Shown here: positions 26,471 through 35,140 of the stretch, one piece after another
Layout of the letters: each line of letters opens with the position of its first letter
Position numbering within the stretch: the first letter of the stretch is position 1
Assembly: GCF_000143885.2 (NCBI RefSeq)
Contig: NC_018581.1
Location: 1,364,001-1,428,000 of the forward strand
Reading direction: 5' to 3'
From: Gordonia sp. KTR9
Lineage (GTDB): Bacteria; Actinomycetota; Actinomycetes; Mycobacteriales; Mycobacteriaceae
DNA length: 64,000 nt
The notes under the pieces: generated by a model
Told to the model about the DNA's origin: nothing
The model's input: the letters and a program-made list of their open reading frames with translations, nothing else
Databases searched by the model: none
Translations under genes and position numbers: made by a program

Positions 26471-26917
26471 GTGGGAGTGGTACGGCATCAGGCGAGGATC
26501 GACGGGCCGCGCGAGAAGGTGTTCAGCTACGTCGACGGCTATCAGAACGTCAGCGAATACCTCTTCGGCGTCACCCGCTTCGAACCCACGACCGATCAGA
26601 CGAGCGGCCTGGGCGCGACGTTCGCGGTGTCGATCGACGTCGGTCCCAAGACGCTGAAGTCGGTTGTCGAGTGCACCGAGTATGTCGAGAACGAACTCAT
26701 CACGCTGGAGGCGATCGACGGATTCGCGGCGAACACCACGTGGCGCTTCGCCGACGCCGATGGCGGCTCGGCGACCGACATGGACGTGGAGGTCACGTAC
26801 ACGTTGCCGGGCGGGATGGCGGGCAAACTCCTCGGCAAGGTCGTGGGACCGTTTGCCGCACAGGCGGTCCGGCAGACCGAGGCCACCATCGGCAAGAAGG
26901 TCCGCGCCACCGGCTGA
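26471..26917 (+). CDS. SRPBCC family (polyketide cyclase/dehydrase-like) protein
   Basis: This 148-aa protein is a single SRPBCC/START-fold domain, from HQARIDGPREKVFSYVDGYQ (beta1 and first helices) to the C-terminal helix FAAQAVRQTEATIGKKVRAT. Such proteins bind hydrophobic ligands or act as co-chaperone-like modules; nothing here fixes the role. The start is GTG 26471, 4 nt after GGGGAG; a second GTG lies two codons on. It is divergent from ggt and convergent with the MFS gene (gap of 10 bp). Confidence 0.75.
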   Translation: MGVVRHQARIDGPREKVFSYVDGYQNVSEYLFGVTRFEPTTDQTSGLGATFAVSIDVGPKTLKSVVECTEYVENELITLEAIDGFAANTTWRFADADGGSATDMDVEVTYTLPGGMAGKLLGKVVGPFAAQAVRQTEATIGKKVRATG

Positions 26918-26927
26918 TCTCGCCGGT

Positions 26928-28541
26928 TCAGCCCGCCTCCACGTCGGCGGGCTCGGGTATCCGGTTGGGCAGGTGGCGCGAGAACAGCAAGGCCAGGACG
27001 AGAAGGCCGAACACGACGAACAAGGCCTGCTGCAGCGCTGCGATCTGCGACTCCGCGTACACCTGGGACACCGTTTGCGCGGCATCCGGCGAGCCACCCG
27101 CGTCGAGGACGATGGTGCGGGCCTCGTCGGCGGAGATGATGGGTACGCCCGCATCGTCCACGGCCGCGACCACACGTTGCTGGTCATCGGGTGAGAGGGT
27201 CTCGGACTCGCTCACCGCCGACACGAAGCCCGACGAGAGCATGAGCAGGAAGACCGAACCCGCGACCGCGGTGCCGAACGACGAACCCAGGTTCTGGAAG
27301 GTGCCCTGCAGGCCCCCGACTTCGGAGGTGTCCTTCTCCTCGACGGCGGACATGTTGACGTTGCCCAGTTGTGAGGCGAGCAATCCGAAGCCCGCGCCCA
27401 CGACGAACATGCCCGCGGCGAAGGCGGCGCTGCGCAGGTCGGTGCCCACCGAGGCGATGACCAGAAGTGTCCCGAGAGCCATCGTGATCTGCCCGCCGCG
27501 CGCGATGAACCGGGCGGATCGTCGTGCGGTGAGCCAGGATCCGAGTATCGAGAAGATGACGAGGCCCACCGAGAGCGGCAGGATCTTCACCCCGGTCTGC
27601 AGGGCGTCGCGTCCGAGCATCGTCTGCAGGTACACCGGGACCACGAAGAAGAGCGCGGCGATCGCGAAGTACTGCGCGAGGAAGCCGCCGAGCCCGCTGC
27701 GCAGTGCGGCGATCCGGAACAATTCGACGCGCAGCAGCGGTTGCCTGCCGGAGTCGGCGAGGGCACGTTGGCGCAGGACGAACAGCCAGAGGACGACGAC
27801 CCCGAGCAAGAGCAGGTATGCGACGGGCGAGACACCGAGGGGAGCGATCTCGTTGCCGCCGAACTCAGGTGGATGCTGCGGCTTCAGCCAACCCCACGTC
27901 TTCGACTGCAGGACGCCGTAGACGACGAGCGCCAGGCCACCGGCGGATGCCAGGACGCTCAGCGGGTCGATACGCACGCTCGGGTCACGGGGTCCATCAC
28001 GAATCAGTTTGGCCGCGAACAGGACCGCCACCATCACGACGGTCTCGGCGACGAACACGTAGCGCCACGACAGGTAGGTGGTCATCACCCCGCCGAGCAG
28101 CGGGCCGACCGCGGCGGCGAGCCCGGTGACCGCGCCCAGGATCGAGAATGCGGTGACACGCGCCTTGCCGGTGTAGTTGATGGCGGCCAGCGAGGCGATC
28201 GCGGGGATGACGAGGACCGCACCCAGCCCCTCGACCAGTGACCAGCCGATCAGCAGGACGGTCAGGTTGGGGCTCAGCGCCGTGGTCAGCGAGCCGATGC
28301 CGTAGATGACGGCACCGATCTTGAAAGCTCGTGCCCGGCCCATCAGGTCGCCGAGCTTGCCGCCGGTCAGCATGAAGGCGGCCATCGTCAGCGCGTAGAA
28401 GGTGATCGCGGCCTGCATGCCGGTGATCGAGGTCCCGAGGTCGTCGGCCACCACCGAGATCGACACGTTCATCACGGTGCTGTCGAGCACCATGACGAAC
28501 TGTGAGACAGCCAGGATGATGATCACAGACCATGAGCGCAC
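26928..28541 (-). CDS. MFS drug-type exporter (DHA2, EmrB/QacA-like)
   Basis: This 537-aa membrane protein has about 14 helices. DHA2 motifs include FVMVLDSTVMNVSISVVADD in helix 1, GGKLGDLMGRARAFKIG (motif A) and AVTGLAAAVGPLLGGVMTTY (antiporter motif C). It should export lipophilic compounds by proton antiport. It lies 51 bp downstream of the TetR (LcpR-like) gene on the same strand, so the two are likely co-transcribed; export of rubber-derived products or of unrelated toxins are both possible. GTG 28541 follows GAGGAG at 6 nt. Confidence 0.88.
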   Translation of the reverse strand: MRSWSVIIILAVSQFVMVLDSTVMNVSISVVADDLGTSITGMQAAITFYALTMAAFMLTGGKLGDLMGRARAFKIGAVIYGIGSLTTALSPNLTVLLIGWSLVEGLGAVLVIPAIASLAAINYTGKARVTAFSILGAVTGLAAAVGPLLGGVMTTYLSWRYVFVAETVVMVAVLFAAKLIRDGPRDPSVRIDPLSVLASAGGLALVVYGVLQSKTWGWLKPQHPPEFGGNEIAPLGVSPVAYLLLLGVVVLWLFVLRQRALADSGRQPLLRVELFRIAALRSGLGGFLAQYFAIAALFFVVPVYLQTMLGRDALQTGVKILPLSVGLVIFSILGSWLTARRSARFIARGGQITMALGTLLVIASVGTDLRSAAFAAGMFVVGAGFGLLASQLGNVNMSAVEEKDTSEVGGLQGTFQNLGSSFGTAVAGSVFLLMLSSGFVSAVSESETLSPDDQQRVVAAVDDAGVPIISADEARTIVLDAGGSPDAAQTVSQVYAESQIAALQQALFVVFGLLVLALLFSRHLPNRIPEPADVEAG

Positions 28542-28592
28542 GGCAGTCTCCTCAGATGTGGTGAGCGCTCTGATCTTTGCAGCTTCGGCCCG

Positions 28593-29258
28593 TCACTGCG
28601 CGGGATTGAGCATCGGCACGAGGAACTGGCGCGCCACCGTGGCGAGCTGGGCATCGTCGGTGATGTCGACGACGCGGCTGGGCACGGTCAGGAACGACGC
28701 CGACACGCGGACCATCATCTCGGCCACGAGGTCGACGTCGAGCAGGTCGGAGATGTTGCCCGCCAACTGCTCTCGACGCAGCTGTGCGGCGACGAAGTGC
28801 TGGACCGTCGCGAGCAGCTTGCCGTCCCCGCCGATCATCGATTCGATGAGCATGCTCGGTTCGGCGTCGTTGATCTCACCGATCAGCGGGTTGCCGGAGA
28901 TGGCACGCAACGAGCCGACGAATCCGAGGACCACGCGGTCGGCGACGGTGTCGGCACGGGGGATCTCCGCACGGAAGCGGTCGAAGTAGCGCCGGAACTC
29001 GCGCAGCACCACCTGGTCGACGAGCGCGTCCTTGGTGGCGAACTTGCGGTACAGGGTGACTCTGGTGACGCCCGCGCTCTTCGCGACCTTCTCCATCGGC
29101 GTGCGTTGGACGCCCAGTCGGCAGAACAGTTCGAAGGCCGCGTCGAGGAGGCGCTCGGCGGTGGGATCGGCCGCCTCCTCCGACGGTGTCGAGGACTCGA
29201 GGAATGCGCGCTGGAGGAGTGAGCTCGACAGCGAAGCCCCGGACGACTGCGTGGTCAC
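28593..29258 (-). CDS. lcpR: TetR family regulator, likely LcpR-type repressor of lcp
   Basis: In this 221-aa protein a disordered leader of about 30 residues precedes the TetR helix-turn-helix (RLLDAAFELFCRLGVQRTPM, EKVAKSAGVTRVTLYRKFAT). It is encoded divergently from the latex-clearing protein gene with 150 bp between the starts, as LcpR is in rubber-degrading Gordonia, where it represses lcp. The assignment rests on position. Candidate operator elements in the gap are ACCACC-T-GGTGGT (29335-29347) and a doubled TGATACA (29353, 29381). The MFS exporter gene follows on the same strand and may share this control. Confidence 0.75.
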   Translation of the reverse strand: MTTQSSGASLSSSLLQRAFLESSTPSEEAADPTAERLLDAAFELFCRLGVQRTPMEKVAKSAGVTRVTLYRKFATKDALVDQVVLREFRRYFDRFRAEIPRADTVADRVVLGFVGSLRAISGNPLIGEINDAEPSMLIESMIGGDGKLLATVQHFVAAQLRREQLAGNISDLLDVDLVAEMMVRVSASFLTVPSRVVDITDDAQLATVARQFLVPMLNPAQ

Positions 29259-29334
29259 CTGGTCACCCCCTTCTACTCATGATGACGGCATGAGCTTCCA
29301 TGATCGCAAAATCGGCGAAACAGGTGTGTCCTGG

Positions 29335-29387
29335 ACCACCTGGTGGTAACAATGATACAAGGATACGTTGTTTGTCACATTGATACA
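29335..29387. promoter_or_regulatory. lcpR-lcp intergenic control region
   Basis: This stretch holds a 13-bp palindrome ACCACC-T-GGTGGT (29335-29347), direct repeats TGATACA (29353-29359 and 29381-29387, 28 bp apart) and a local AT-rich run, unlike the rest of the window. It probably contains the lcp promoter and the binding site of the divergent TetR protein. The exact boxes are not resolved. Confidence 0.4.
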
Positions 29388-29408
29388 TGGAAGTGATGGG
29401 ACGGGGTC

Positions 29409-30632
29409 ATGGAAGATCTGAACAGACGAAATCTGATACGCGCCGGAGGTGCCGTCGGTGCTGCCGGAGCGGTGGCGGCGCTCTCACAGACGACGCCGTG
29501 GACGTGGTCACCGGCGAATTCGGTGCCCGGTCGCGGTCGTGGCGCCGATCCTCGCCAGCTGTGGGACGACGAGGCGGATCCGGTCATCGCCAAGGTCATC
29601 GACAGCGGGCAGGTGCAGAAGGTCAACCGGCTGCTGCGCACGTGGCATCGTAACTCGCAGCCACTGCCGGCCGGCCTGCCCTCGGAACTGCGCGACTTCA
29701 TGGAGCACGCGCGGCAGCTGCCGTCGTGGACGGACCAGGCCAAGCTGGCCGACGCGGTCCGCTTCAACCAGAAGCGCGGAACCTACCTCGGTGTCCTGTA
29801 CGGCTTCGCCAGCGGCATGATGAGCACCGTCATCCCGCGTGAGGCCCGGTCGGTCTACTACTCGAAAGGTGGGTGGGACCTCAAGGACCGCATCACCAAG
29901 ACCGCGAAGCTCGGTTACGACATCGGTTCGCTCAACGCCTACCAGCCCGGCGGCGAGATGATCGTGACGTGCGTCAAGACGCGTATGGCCCACGCGGGAG
30001 TGCGGCACCTCCTGCCGCAGTCGCCCCACTGGGTGCACGGGGCGACGGAGAAGAAGCCGATCAGCCAGGCCGACATCATGGTCACCTGGCACAGTCTGCC
30101 GACGACGGTCATGCGCAACTTCGACAAGTGGAACGTCCCCATCGCCGCCGACGAATCCGCCGGATTCCTGCACTCGTGGCAGATCACCGCTCGTCTGCTG
30201 GGCGTCTCGGACGAGTACATCCCGGCGTCATGGTCCGCCGCCGACTCGCAGGCGCAACAGGTGCTCGATCCGATCCTGGCCCCGACCCCCGAGGGTCGCA
30301 AGCTCGCGGACATGCTGCTCGATCTCGGCATGAACCTCGATCTCTCGCTGATCTCGCGCGGCGTCCTGGGAGCCCTCACGAGGTTCGTGCTCGGCGACCA
30401 GGTGGCGAACTGGTACCAGATCCCGCGCGAGCCCGTGTGGAGCCCGCTGCTCGAGACGGCGTGGGGTCCGTACGTGCAGATCCGCGAGGGCCTGCTCAAC
30501 GTCGGCATGCCGCGCGAGGCGTACTGGCTGTTCGACGAGTTCCTCCGCCAGTTCGTCCTCTTCTACATGTCCGAACTGCGGATGCCGATCAACATCGAGA
30601 TCCCGGTGATCAACAACCCGAAGTACAAGTAG
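29409..30632 (+). CDS. lcp: Latex-clearing protein Lcp (heme rubber oxygenase)
   Basis: This 407-aa protein has a twin-arginine signal (N5-R6-R7-NLI) and an Ala-rich h-region, so it should be exported folded. The body is the DUF2236/Lcp all-helical heme fold. Spacing of key residues matches Lcp of Streptomyces sp. K30: E145 (its E148), R161/K164/T165 (R164/K167/T168), the axial heme His H195 (H198) and T226 (T230). Lcp cleaves cis-1,4-polyisoprene with O2 to oligo-isoprenoids with aldehyde and ketone ends. The divergent TetR gene fits LcpR. ATG 29409 is used. Activity on rubber is inferred from the intact residue set. Confidence 0.92.
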   Translation: MEDLNRRNLIRAGGAVGAAGAVAALSQTTPWTWSPANSVPGRGRGADPRQLWDDEADPVIAKVIDSGQVQKVNRLLRTWHRNSQPLPAGLPSELRDFMEHARQLPSWTDQAKLADAVRFNQKRGTYLGVLYGFASGMMSTVIPREARSVYYSKGGWDLKDRITKTAKLGYDIGSLNAYQPGGEMIVTCVKTRMAHAGVRHLLPQSPHWVHGATEKKPISQADIMVTWHSLPTTVMRNFDKWNVPIAADESAGFLHSWQITARLLGVSDEYIPASWSAADSQAQQVLDPILAPTPEGRKLADMLLDLGMNLDLSLISRGVLGALTRFVLGDQVANWYQIPREPVWSPLLETAWGPYVQIREGLLNVGMPREAYWLFDEFLRQFVLFYMSELRMPINIEIPVINNPKYK

Positions 30633-30639
30633 CCCACAC

Positions 30640-31971
30640 CTAGTCGGCGGACACCTTCTCAGCCCCCGCCGACTCACCGACTTCCACCGCCCGGTCCTGC
30701 TCCTTCTTGTTCCGCTTCGGCAACAGGGGGATGCGGGGCCGGGCGGTCAGCCATTTGCTGAACGGCAGGCGCAGGAGGAGGTCGACGAGCGCAAGTGATG
30801 CCGCGAGCACCAGGGCGATCAAGATGATCGAGCGCAGGACCGCCGAGTGCGGGAACCAGTCGAAGAGTCCGCTGAGGAATCCGACGCGGCCCAGGATGTC
30901 GAGGATCAGCGGGTGAACCGCGAAGACGCCGAAGGCGCGCAAGGTGGCCTGCGACACCAGCCGTCCGCCGGCCGGTCGGCCGGCGGCGCGTCGGTCGTCC
31001 CAGACCAGGCCGATCAGCCACAACAGGGCGAAGCCGCCGATGTACCAGGGCAGCGACACGGGGTTCCAGGCCGTGTTGGCCTTCCACGGCACATTGCCCG
31101 GCGACGTGGCCAGCAGGTAACCCGCGATGCTGAACGCCGCGCAGCCCGCCGCGACCAGAACGACCGTGGCCATGTGCTCGCGGAGCCAGCGGTCGACGGC
31201 CTCACGGTGCTGCGCGGCCAGTACGCCCATGGCGACGAAGAGCGCATACATCGGGAGCGTCTTCCACATGTGCTGATAGGCGACGTCCCACGCGTGGCCG
31301 GAAGGTCTCGGGAGGTACTGGTAGACGACGAACACCAGGAGCTGGATTGCGGTCCCGCCGGCCAGCAACAACCACGGGCGTTTGCGGCCGCGCTCGAAGA
31401 TCCAGGAGATCAGCGGGAAGAACAGGTAGATCTGCATCGAGATCAGCAGGAAGTACAGCTGATACTTGCCCTCGCCCACGAGGAGGTCGTGCGCGAGCCG
31501 GGGCAGCACCTCACGGGCGGGTGGGAACGGGTTGTCCACGAGGATGAGGTGGTCGGTGACCGTGTAGATCAGCGTCCAGGCGAGGTAGGGGCCGACGACC
31601 AGCCCGAAGCGGCGCCGCCAGAACTGCCACGGCGACATCTGCCGGCCCTGCATGCTCAGCACGAGGACATACAGCGTCACCGCCACGAAGCCGTATCGCG
31701 TCAGGTGGCACAGGGTGCCCACCAGATTCGCTCCGCGGATCTCGTCGACCCCGCCGTTGATGGCGTTGACGCTGTGTGCCACGACCACGAAGGTGAACAG
31801 CACGACCCGGACGAAGTCGGCGGTGTGCGCTCGTCCACGCGGCTTGGTCGCAGCCGGGGGAGGACCCGACTCGGCGGGACGGGGTGCGGCGGCGGGGCCC
31901 GGCGTCTCGGCAGCGGTGGCTGTGGTCTCGTCGTCGTCGGCGGTGCGCGCCGACCCTGATGCCGCGTGCAC
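30640..31971 (-). CDS. Acyltransferase 3 family membrane protein
   Basis: The protein is about 443 aa. A charged, Pro/Ala-rich N-terminal tail (about 50 residues) precedes about 10 membrane helices beginning HTADFVRVVLFTFVVVAHSV, the OafA/acyltransferase-3 start with its conserved histidine. Later segments include YQLYFLLISMQIYLFFPLIS and FGVFAVHPLILDIL. These enzymes transfer acyl groups to sugars or lipids at the membrane. GTG 31971 is given as start; TTG 31974, one codon earlier, is 8 nt after GGAGG and may be better. It converges with lcp (7 bp apart) and lies downstream of the LuxR-type gene. The substrate is unknown. Confidence 0.8.
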   Translation of the reverse strand: MHAASGSARTADDDETTATAAETPGPAAAPRPAESGPPPAATKPRGRAHTADFVRVVLFTFVVVAHSVNAINGGVDEIRGANLVGTLCHLTRYGFVAVTLYVLVLSMQGRQMSPWQFWRRRFGLVVGPYLAWTLIYTVTDHLILVDNPFPPAREVLPRLAHDLLVGEGKYQLYFLLISMQIYLFFPLISWIFERGRKRPWLLLAGGTAIQLLVFVVYQYLPRPSGHAWDVAYQHMWKTLPMYALFVAMGVLAAQHREAVDRWLREHMATVVLVAAGCAAFSIAGYLLATSPGNVPWKANTAWNPVSLPWYIGGFALLWLIGLVWDDRRAAGRPAGGRLVSQATLRAFGVFAVHPLILDILGRVGFLSGLFDWFPHSAVLRSIILIALVLAASLALVDLLLRLPFSKWLTARPRIPLLPKRNKKEQDRAVEVGESAGAEKVSAD

Positions 31972-32144
31972 CAACGAAAAGACCTCCCCGGGTGAAACGG
32001 TGGAACGTATGCGGTAAGCAGTGTACGGACAGGAACGGGCATCAACCCCAGCGCCGGGGTGTCTCGAGTGGCGACGATCACAGGCAGCAATGTCCGGTTC
32101 TCGATCCGACCCCCCGATGCTCGCCTGTGGTTCCGCCACCGACG

Positions 32145-34637
32145 TCACAAGCCATCGGGGATGTCCCGCCGACTGCCGATGCCGAGCTTCCGGAATCCGC
32201 GCGCCACGTGGTTGCGCACCGTCGTGGGGGCGAGGCCGAGTTCGGCGGCTATCTCCGCTGCCGTGCGGCGTCGGGCGTACAGACGCAAGATCTCGAGTTC
32301 GCGACCGGTCAGACCGGCGGCCGACGGTTCCGGACTTCTCGCTTCGCGTAGCTGTCGCACGATCCGCTCGCGGACCGCGGCGGGGGTGGCCGTGCGGAAA
32401 GGGTTGTCGTCCCCAGACACCAGCGCGGCGACCACCGACAGCGACAGATCGTCCGCCACGGAGTGTCGCGCGATCCGGTCGTATCCGGTCGCGATGCACG
32501 CGGCGGCAGCCTCGGCCCGTCCACGATCCCACTCGATGAGTGCGCGGGCCGCGTCGCCGTGATGGTCGCCGATCACCGCGGCCGAGGGCAAGCGCTCGGC
32601 GTCGGCCAGCATGACGCCGGCGCCGTCGAGGTCACCCGAAGCGGCGAGGGTCATCGCCAGCCAGTGCTTGGCGATACGTTCGTCGCTGCGGTGTCCGCTT
32701 CGGGCGAGAAGCTCGGCCGCGCGGGTGCCCGACGTCGCGGCCGCGTCGAAATCGGCCGCGCGAAAATGGATCTCGGAACGGATGGTCGCCAGCCATGCAC
32801 GCATCCGCAGGTCGCCCAGCGGCGTCGTCGACGCGGCGAGTCCGAGTTCGCGCTTCGCGGCCCCCGGATCGTCCTTCGAGAGCAGTGCGCGGGCCCGCAT
32901 CGCGTGGAGTTGCGCGACCGACAACCCTTCGTCCTCTGCTCGGTCGGAGTCCGGGAGGAGGGCGCCGATGTTCGGGTCCGCTGCCAGGTCAGAAGCGAGG
33001 AACCACGTCGCCCACGCGGCGCCGCGAACGATCGGGTCGTCGTTGTCCTGCAACACACGCCAGGGTGTCTCGGCGTCGGGCCGGCCTGTGTACGTGTCGA
33101 TCAGGGCTTCGACAACTCGTCCGAGCGGTTGGTGCGGTCCCGGGATCGTTCGTAGCTCCTGCCGCGCGGCGTCGGGGTCGGCGCCCTTCAGGAAGGTCGA
33201 GACAGCCGCAGCGACGGCGATCGCGGGTGTGTCGAACGGAAGCTGGGCTCGCACTTGCGCGAGCCGGGAAGTGATCTCAGGGCTGGATCGAGTGCCCAGC
33301 GCGAGAGCTCGGGCCCAGGCGAACCCGGCCTCGGCGCTCGGATCCGACTTCCAGGCGGTGGCGGCGAACCGTTCGGCGGAGTCGGGATCACCAGACCGCA
33401 GGTGAAAAGCGCCGGCGGCCAGCAGGTCGGCGGTGCTCACCGGTTGTCCGAGGTCGAGGCCCCACGACGCGCGCATCACGGGCGTCGTCGCGGCCGCGTG
33501 GAGCAGTTCGGCCAGCCGGCGACGACGCGCGGGGGTCATCGACCGCTCGACCGCAGCGGCGACCAGTGCGGACGCGGCCCGGGCGCCGGTCGCGTCGGTG
33601 GTCACGAACTCGTGATCCTCCAGGGTGATGATCGCCTCGTGACTGCCGAGTCGGGCGACGCACTCCCAATCGAGCATTCCGGCGACCACGACGAGCGCGA
33701 GAGCCTCCGAGCACTCTCGGGGTAGACCGGACAGTCGGCGCCGAACGGTTTCGGCGATTCCGTCCCCGGGGTCGTCCGCGCGTGCGAGCGAACAGATCAG
33801 CTCCGGGTTTCCGCCCGCTTGACCGACGTCGGCTCGTGCGCCGACGAGGTGACCCAGCACGGCCGATGCCGCGTCGTCCAGCGGCCCGAGCGTGAACCCG
33901 GCCCACCGGTTTGTCCGCAGCAGTTTGGTGATCGATTCCGGCACAGCGTTTTCTGTGATGGCGGCACCGAGCAGTCGGGTCGGTCCCAGGTCGGTCAGCG
34001 CCATCAGGAACTCCAGGACGGCCGGGTCTGCGCGATGGATGTCGTCGACGACCACGAGGGTCGGGAGGTCTCCTCCTGCGGTCAGGGCATGCCGGAGGGC
34101 GTCGACGGGGTCCTCGGCACCGAAGCGGGCGTGCAGCGCGGGGAGTGACGACGGGAGGGTCACGACCTCGCGGCGCCACGAGCGTCGACCGGAGTCAGGA
34201 GAGGACAGTTCCGCGAGAAGTCGGGACTTGCCGACACCGAACGGCCCGGTGACCAACACCCCGTCGTGGGTGTCGAGCATCCGGGTGAGCTCGTGGACTT
34301 CGGCATCGCGGCCGACGAACGGTGGTGGAACGTGGCCGGGCCCGGACAGGCCGGTGAGGCAGATGCCGGCGGGGGTCCGGCGGAGACAGTCCGCGGGGAG
34401 GTGGCGGCGCAGACGGCTGAGGACGGTCCGCACTGCGGCGTCCGGGTGCTCCGGCATGTCCAGAGGCCAGATCCCGGCGGCGAGGTCCTCGGGGCTCAGC
34501 CCAGTGTGGCGGTGTCGGAGCAGCAGCGTGAGGGCGCGTTGTGCGGTGGGGCGCATCGGGATCGGGTGACCGTCGGCGTCGAGCAGCGCCACAACGGGAG
34601 AGGTTGTGTACGCCACCGCTCGACGATCGGTGATCAT
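32145..34637 (-). CDS. Large ATP-binding LuxR-type regulator with N-terminal winged helix
   Basis: In this 830-aa protein, residues 15-95 form an OmpR/SARP-like winged helix (RPTAQRALTLLLRHRHTGLS, VRTVLSRLRRHL). A STAND/AAA ATPase domain follows with Walker A G131-PFGVGKS and LPTLVVVDDIHRAD as Walker B. A helical repeat region spans about 400-740, and the C-terminal LuxR helix-turn-helix reads LTGRELEILRLYARRRTAAE, IAAELGLAPTTVRNHVARGF. Two DNA-binding domains in one protein is unusual among LAL regulators. Four TGATCA sites cluster around its start and the divergent small gene (34631-34732). Its target and signal are unknown. Confidence 0.85.
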   Translation of the reverse strand: MITDRRAVAYTTSPVVALLDADGHPIPMRPTAQRALTLLLRHRHTGLSPEDLAAGIWPLDMPEHPDAAVRTVLSRLRRHLPADCLRRTPAGICLTGLSGPGHVPPPFVGRDAEVHELTRMLDTHDGVLVTGPFGVGKSRLLAELSSPDSGRRSWRREVVTLPSSLPALHARFGAEDPVDALRHALTAGGDLPTLVVVDDIHRADPAVLEFLMALTDLGPTRLLGAAITENAVPESITKLLRTNRWAGFTLGPLDDAASAVLGHLVGARADVGQAGGNPELICSLARADDPGDGIAETVRRRLSGLPRECSEALALVVVAGMLDWECVARLGSHEAIITLEDHEFVTTDATGARAASALVAAAVERSMTPARRRRLAELLHAAATTPVMRASWGLDLGQPVSTADLLAAGAFHLRSGDPDSAERFAATAWKSDPSAEAGFAWARALALGTRSSPEITSRLAQVRAQLPFDTPAIAVAAAVSTFLKGADPDAARQELRTIPGPHQPLGRVVEALIDTYTGRPDAETPWRVLQDNDDPIVRGAAWATWFLASDLAADPNIGALLPDSDRAEDEGLSVAQLHAMRARALLSKDDPGAAKRELGLAASTTPLGDLRMRAWLATIRSEIHFRAADFDAAATSGTRAAELLARSGHRSDERIAKHWLAMTLAASGDLDGAGVMLADAERLPSAAVIGDHHGDAARALIEWDRGRAEAAAACIATGYDRIARHSVADDLSLSVVAALVSGDDNPFRTATPAAVRERIVRQLREARSPEPSAAGLTGRELEILRLYARRRTAAEIAAELGLAPTTVRNHVARGFRKLGIGSRRDIPDGL

Positions 34638-34732
34638 GGTCGGGGCTCACCTCCGGTGGCGTTTCCATGACTGATTTCCGGTTGATCAATTATTGATCAT
34701 GACTCGTGGTCCGGTGTGCTCGAGGGTGATCA
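34631..34732. promoter_or_regulatory. Cluster of four TGATCA sites in a divergent promoter region
   Basis: TGATCA occurs at 34631, 34683, 34694 and 34727. Spacings of 52, 11 and 33 bp are all close to whole helical turns. Three are part of longer palindromes: TTGATCAA (34682-34689), TTGATCAT (34693-34700, inexact at its ends) and GTGATCAC (34726-34733). They flank the start codons of the LuxR-type gene and the small membrane protein gene, so an operator array is likely. Confidence 0.5.
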
Positions 34733-34733
34733 C

Positions 34734-34949
34734 ATGCGAAAAATGGCGATACTCATGATCTGTGCAGCGCTCTGTTCACTCGGCTGCATTCTCGGAGCCG
34801 GGCTGGCCCTCACCTGGAACAGCGGGCCGTCGGCGCTCGCCGCGGGGGTGTGCGCCGTCGTGGCAGGGGGTGTGGCCGTCGTGCTGGTGGGGCGGGTGCG
34901 CGCGCAGAATCGGCGGCAGGGGACCAACTACACGATCTTCACCATCTGA
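34734..34949 (+). CDS. Small two-helix membrane protein
   Basis: The protein is 71 aa: MRKMAILMICAALCSLGCIL starts helix 1 (about 3-26), helix 2 is at about 32-54 (SALAAGVCAVVAGGVAVVLV), and a basic polar tail ends QNRRQGTNYTIFTI. It was not recognised as a known family. The ATG at 34734 follows GAGG by 8 nt; a start further upstream (34716) would precede that site. It is divergent from the LuxR-type regulator with TGATCA sites in between and may be a target of that regulator. Confidence 0.5.
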   Translation: MRKMAILMICAALCSLGCILGAGLALTWNSGPSALAAGVCAVVAGGVAVVLVGRVRAQNRRQGTNYTIFTI

Positions 34950-35026
34950 GGCACGTCGTCGACGGCGGATGCCGCTCGCGTAGACTCCGGCTGTCGGGAG
35001 CCGCGCCGACAAGCCTTGCGCGGCGC

Positions 35027-35102
35027 GCCTTCGTAGCTCAGGGGATAGAGCAACCCTCTCCTAAAGGGTAGGTCGTAGGTTCGAATCCTACCGAGGGCAC
35101 CA
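35027..35102 (+). tRNA. tRNA-Arg (anticodon CCT)
   Basis: A complete cloverleaf is present: acceptor GCCTTCG/CGAGGGC (one G-U pair), D stem GCTC/GAGC, anticodon stem ACCCT/AGGGT with loop CTCCTAA (anticodon CCT at 35060-35062), T arm GTAGG-TTCGAAT-CCTAC, discriminator A and an encoded CCA at 35100-35102. It reads AGG codons. No integrase or attachment duplicate is seen beside it. Confidence 0.96.
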
Positions 35103-35140
35103 ACCAGGCCGGTTTCGTAGCTCGTGGCCGCGGTATCGGG

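Noticed and set aside
30640..34637. Acyltransferase, LuxR-type regulator and lcp as one rubber island
   Set aside because: The acyltransferase is convergent to lcp and belongs with the opposite strand; there is no domain or motif evidence linking it to rubber use.
35027..35140. Integration site at the tRNA-Arg gene
   Set aside because: No integrase, no duplicate of the tRNA 3' end and no mobile genes are seen nearby.
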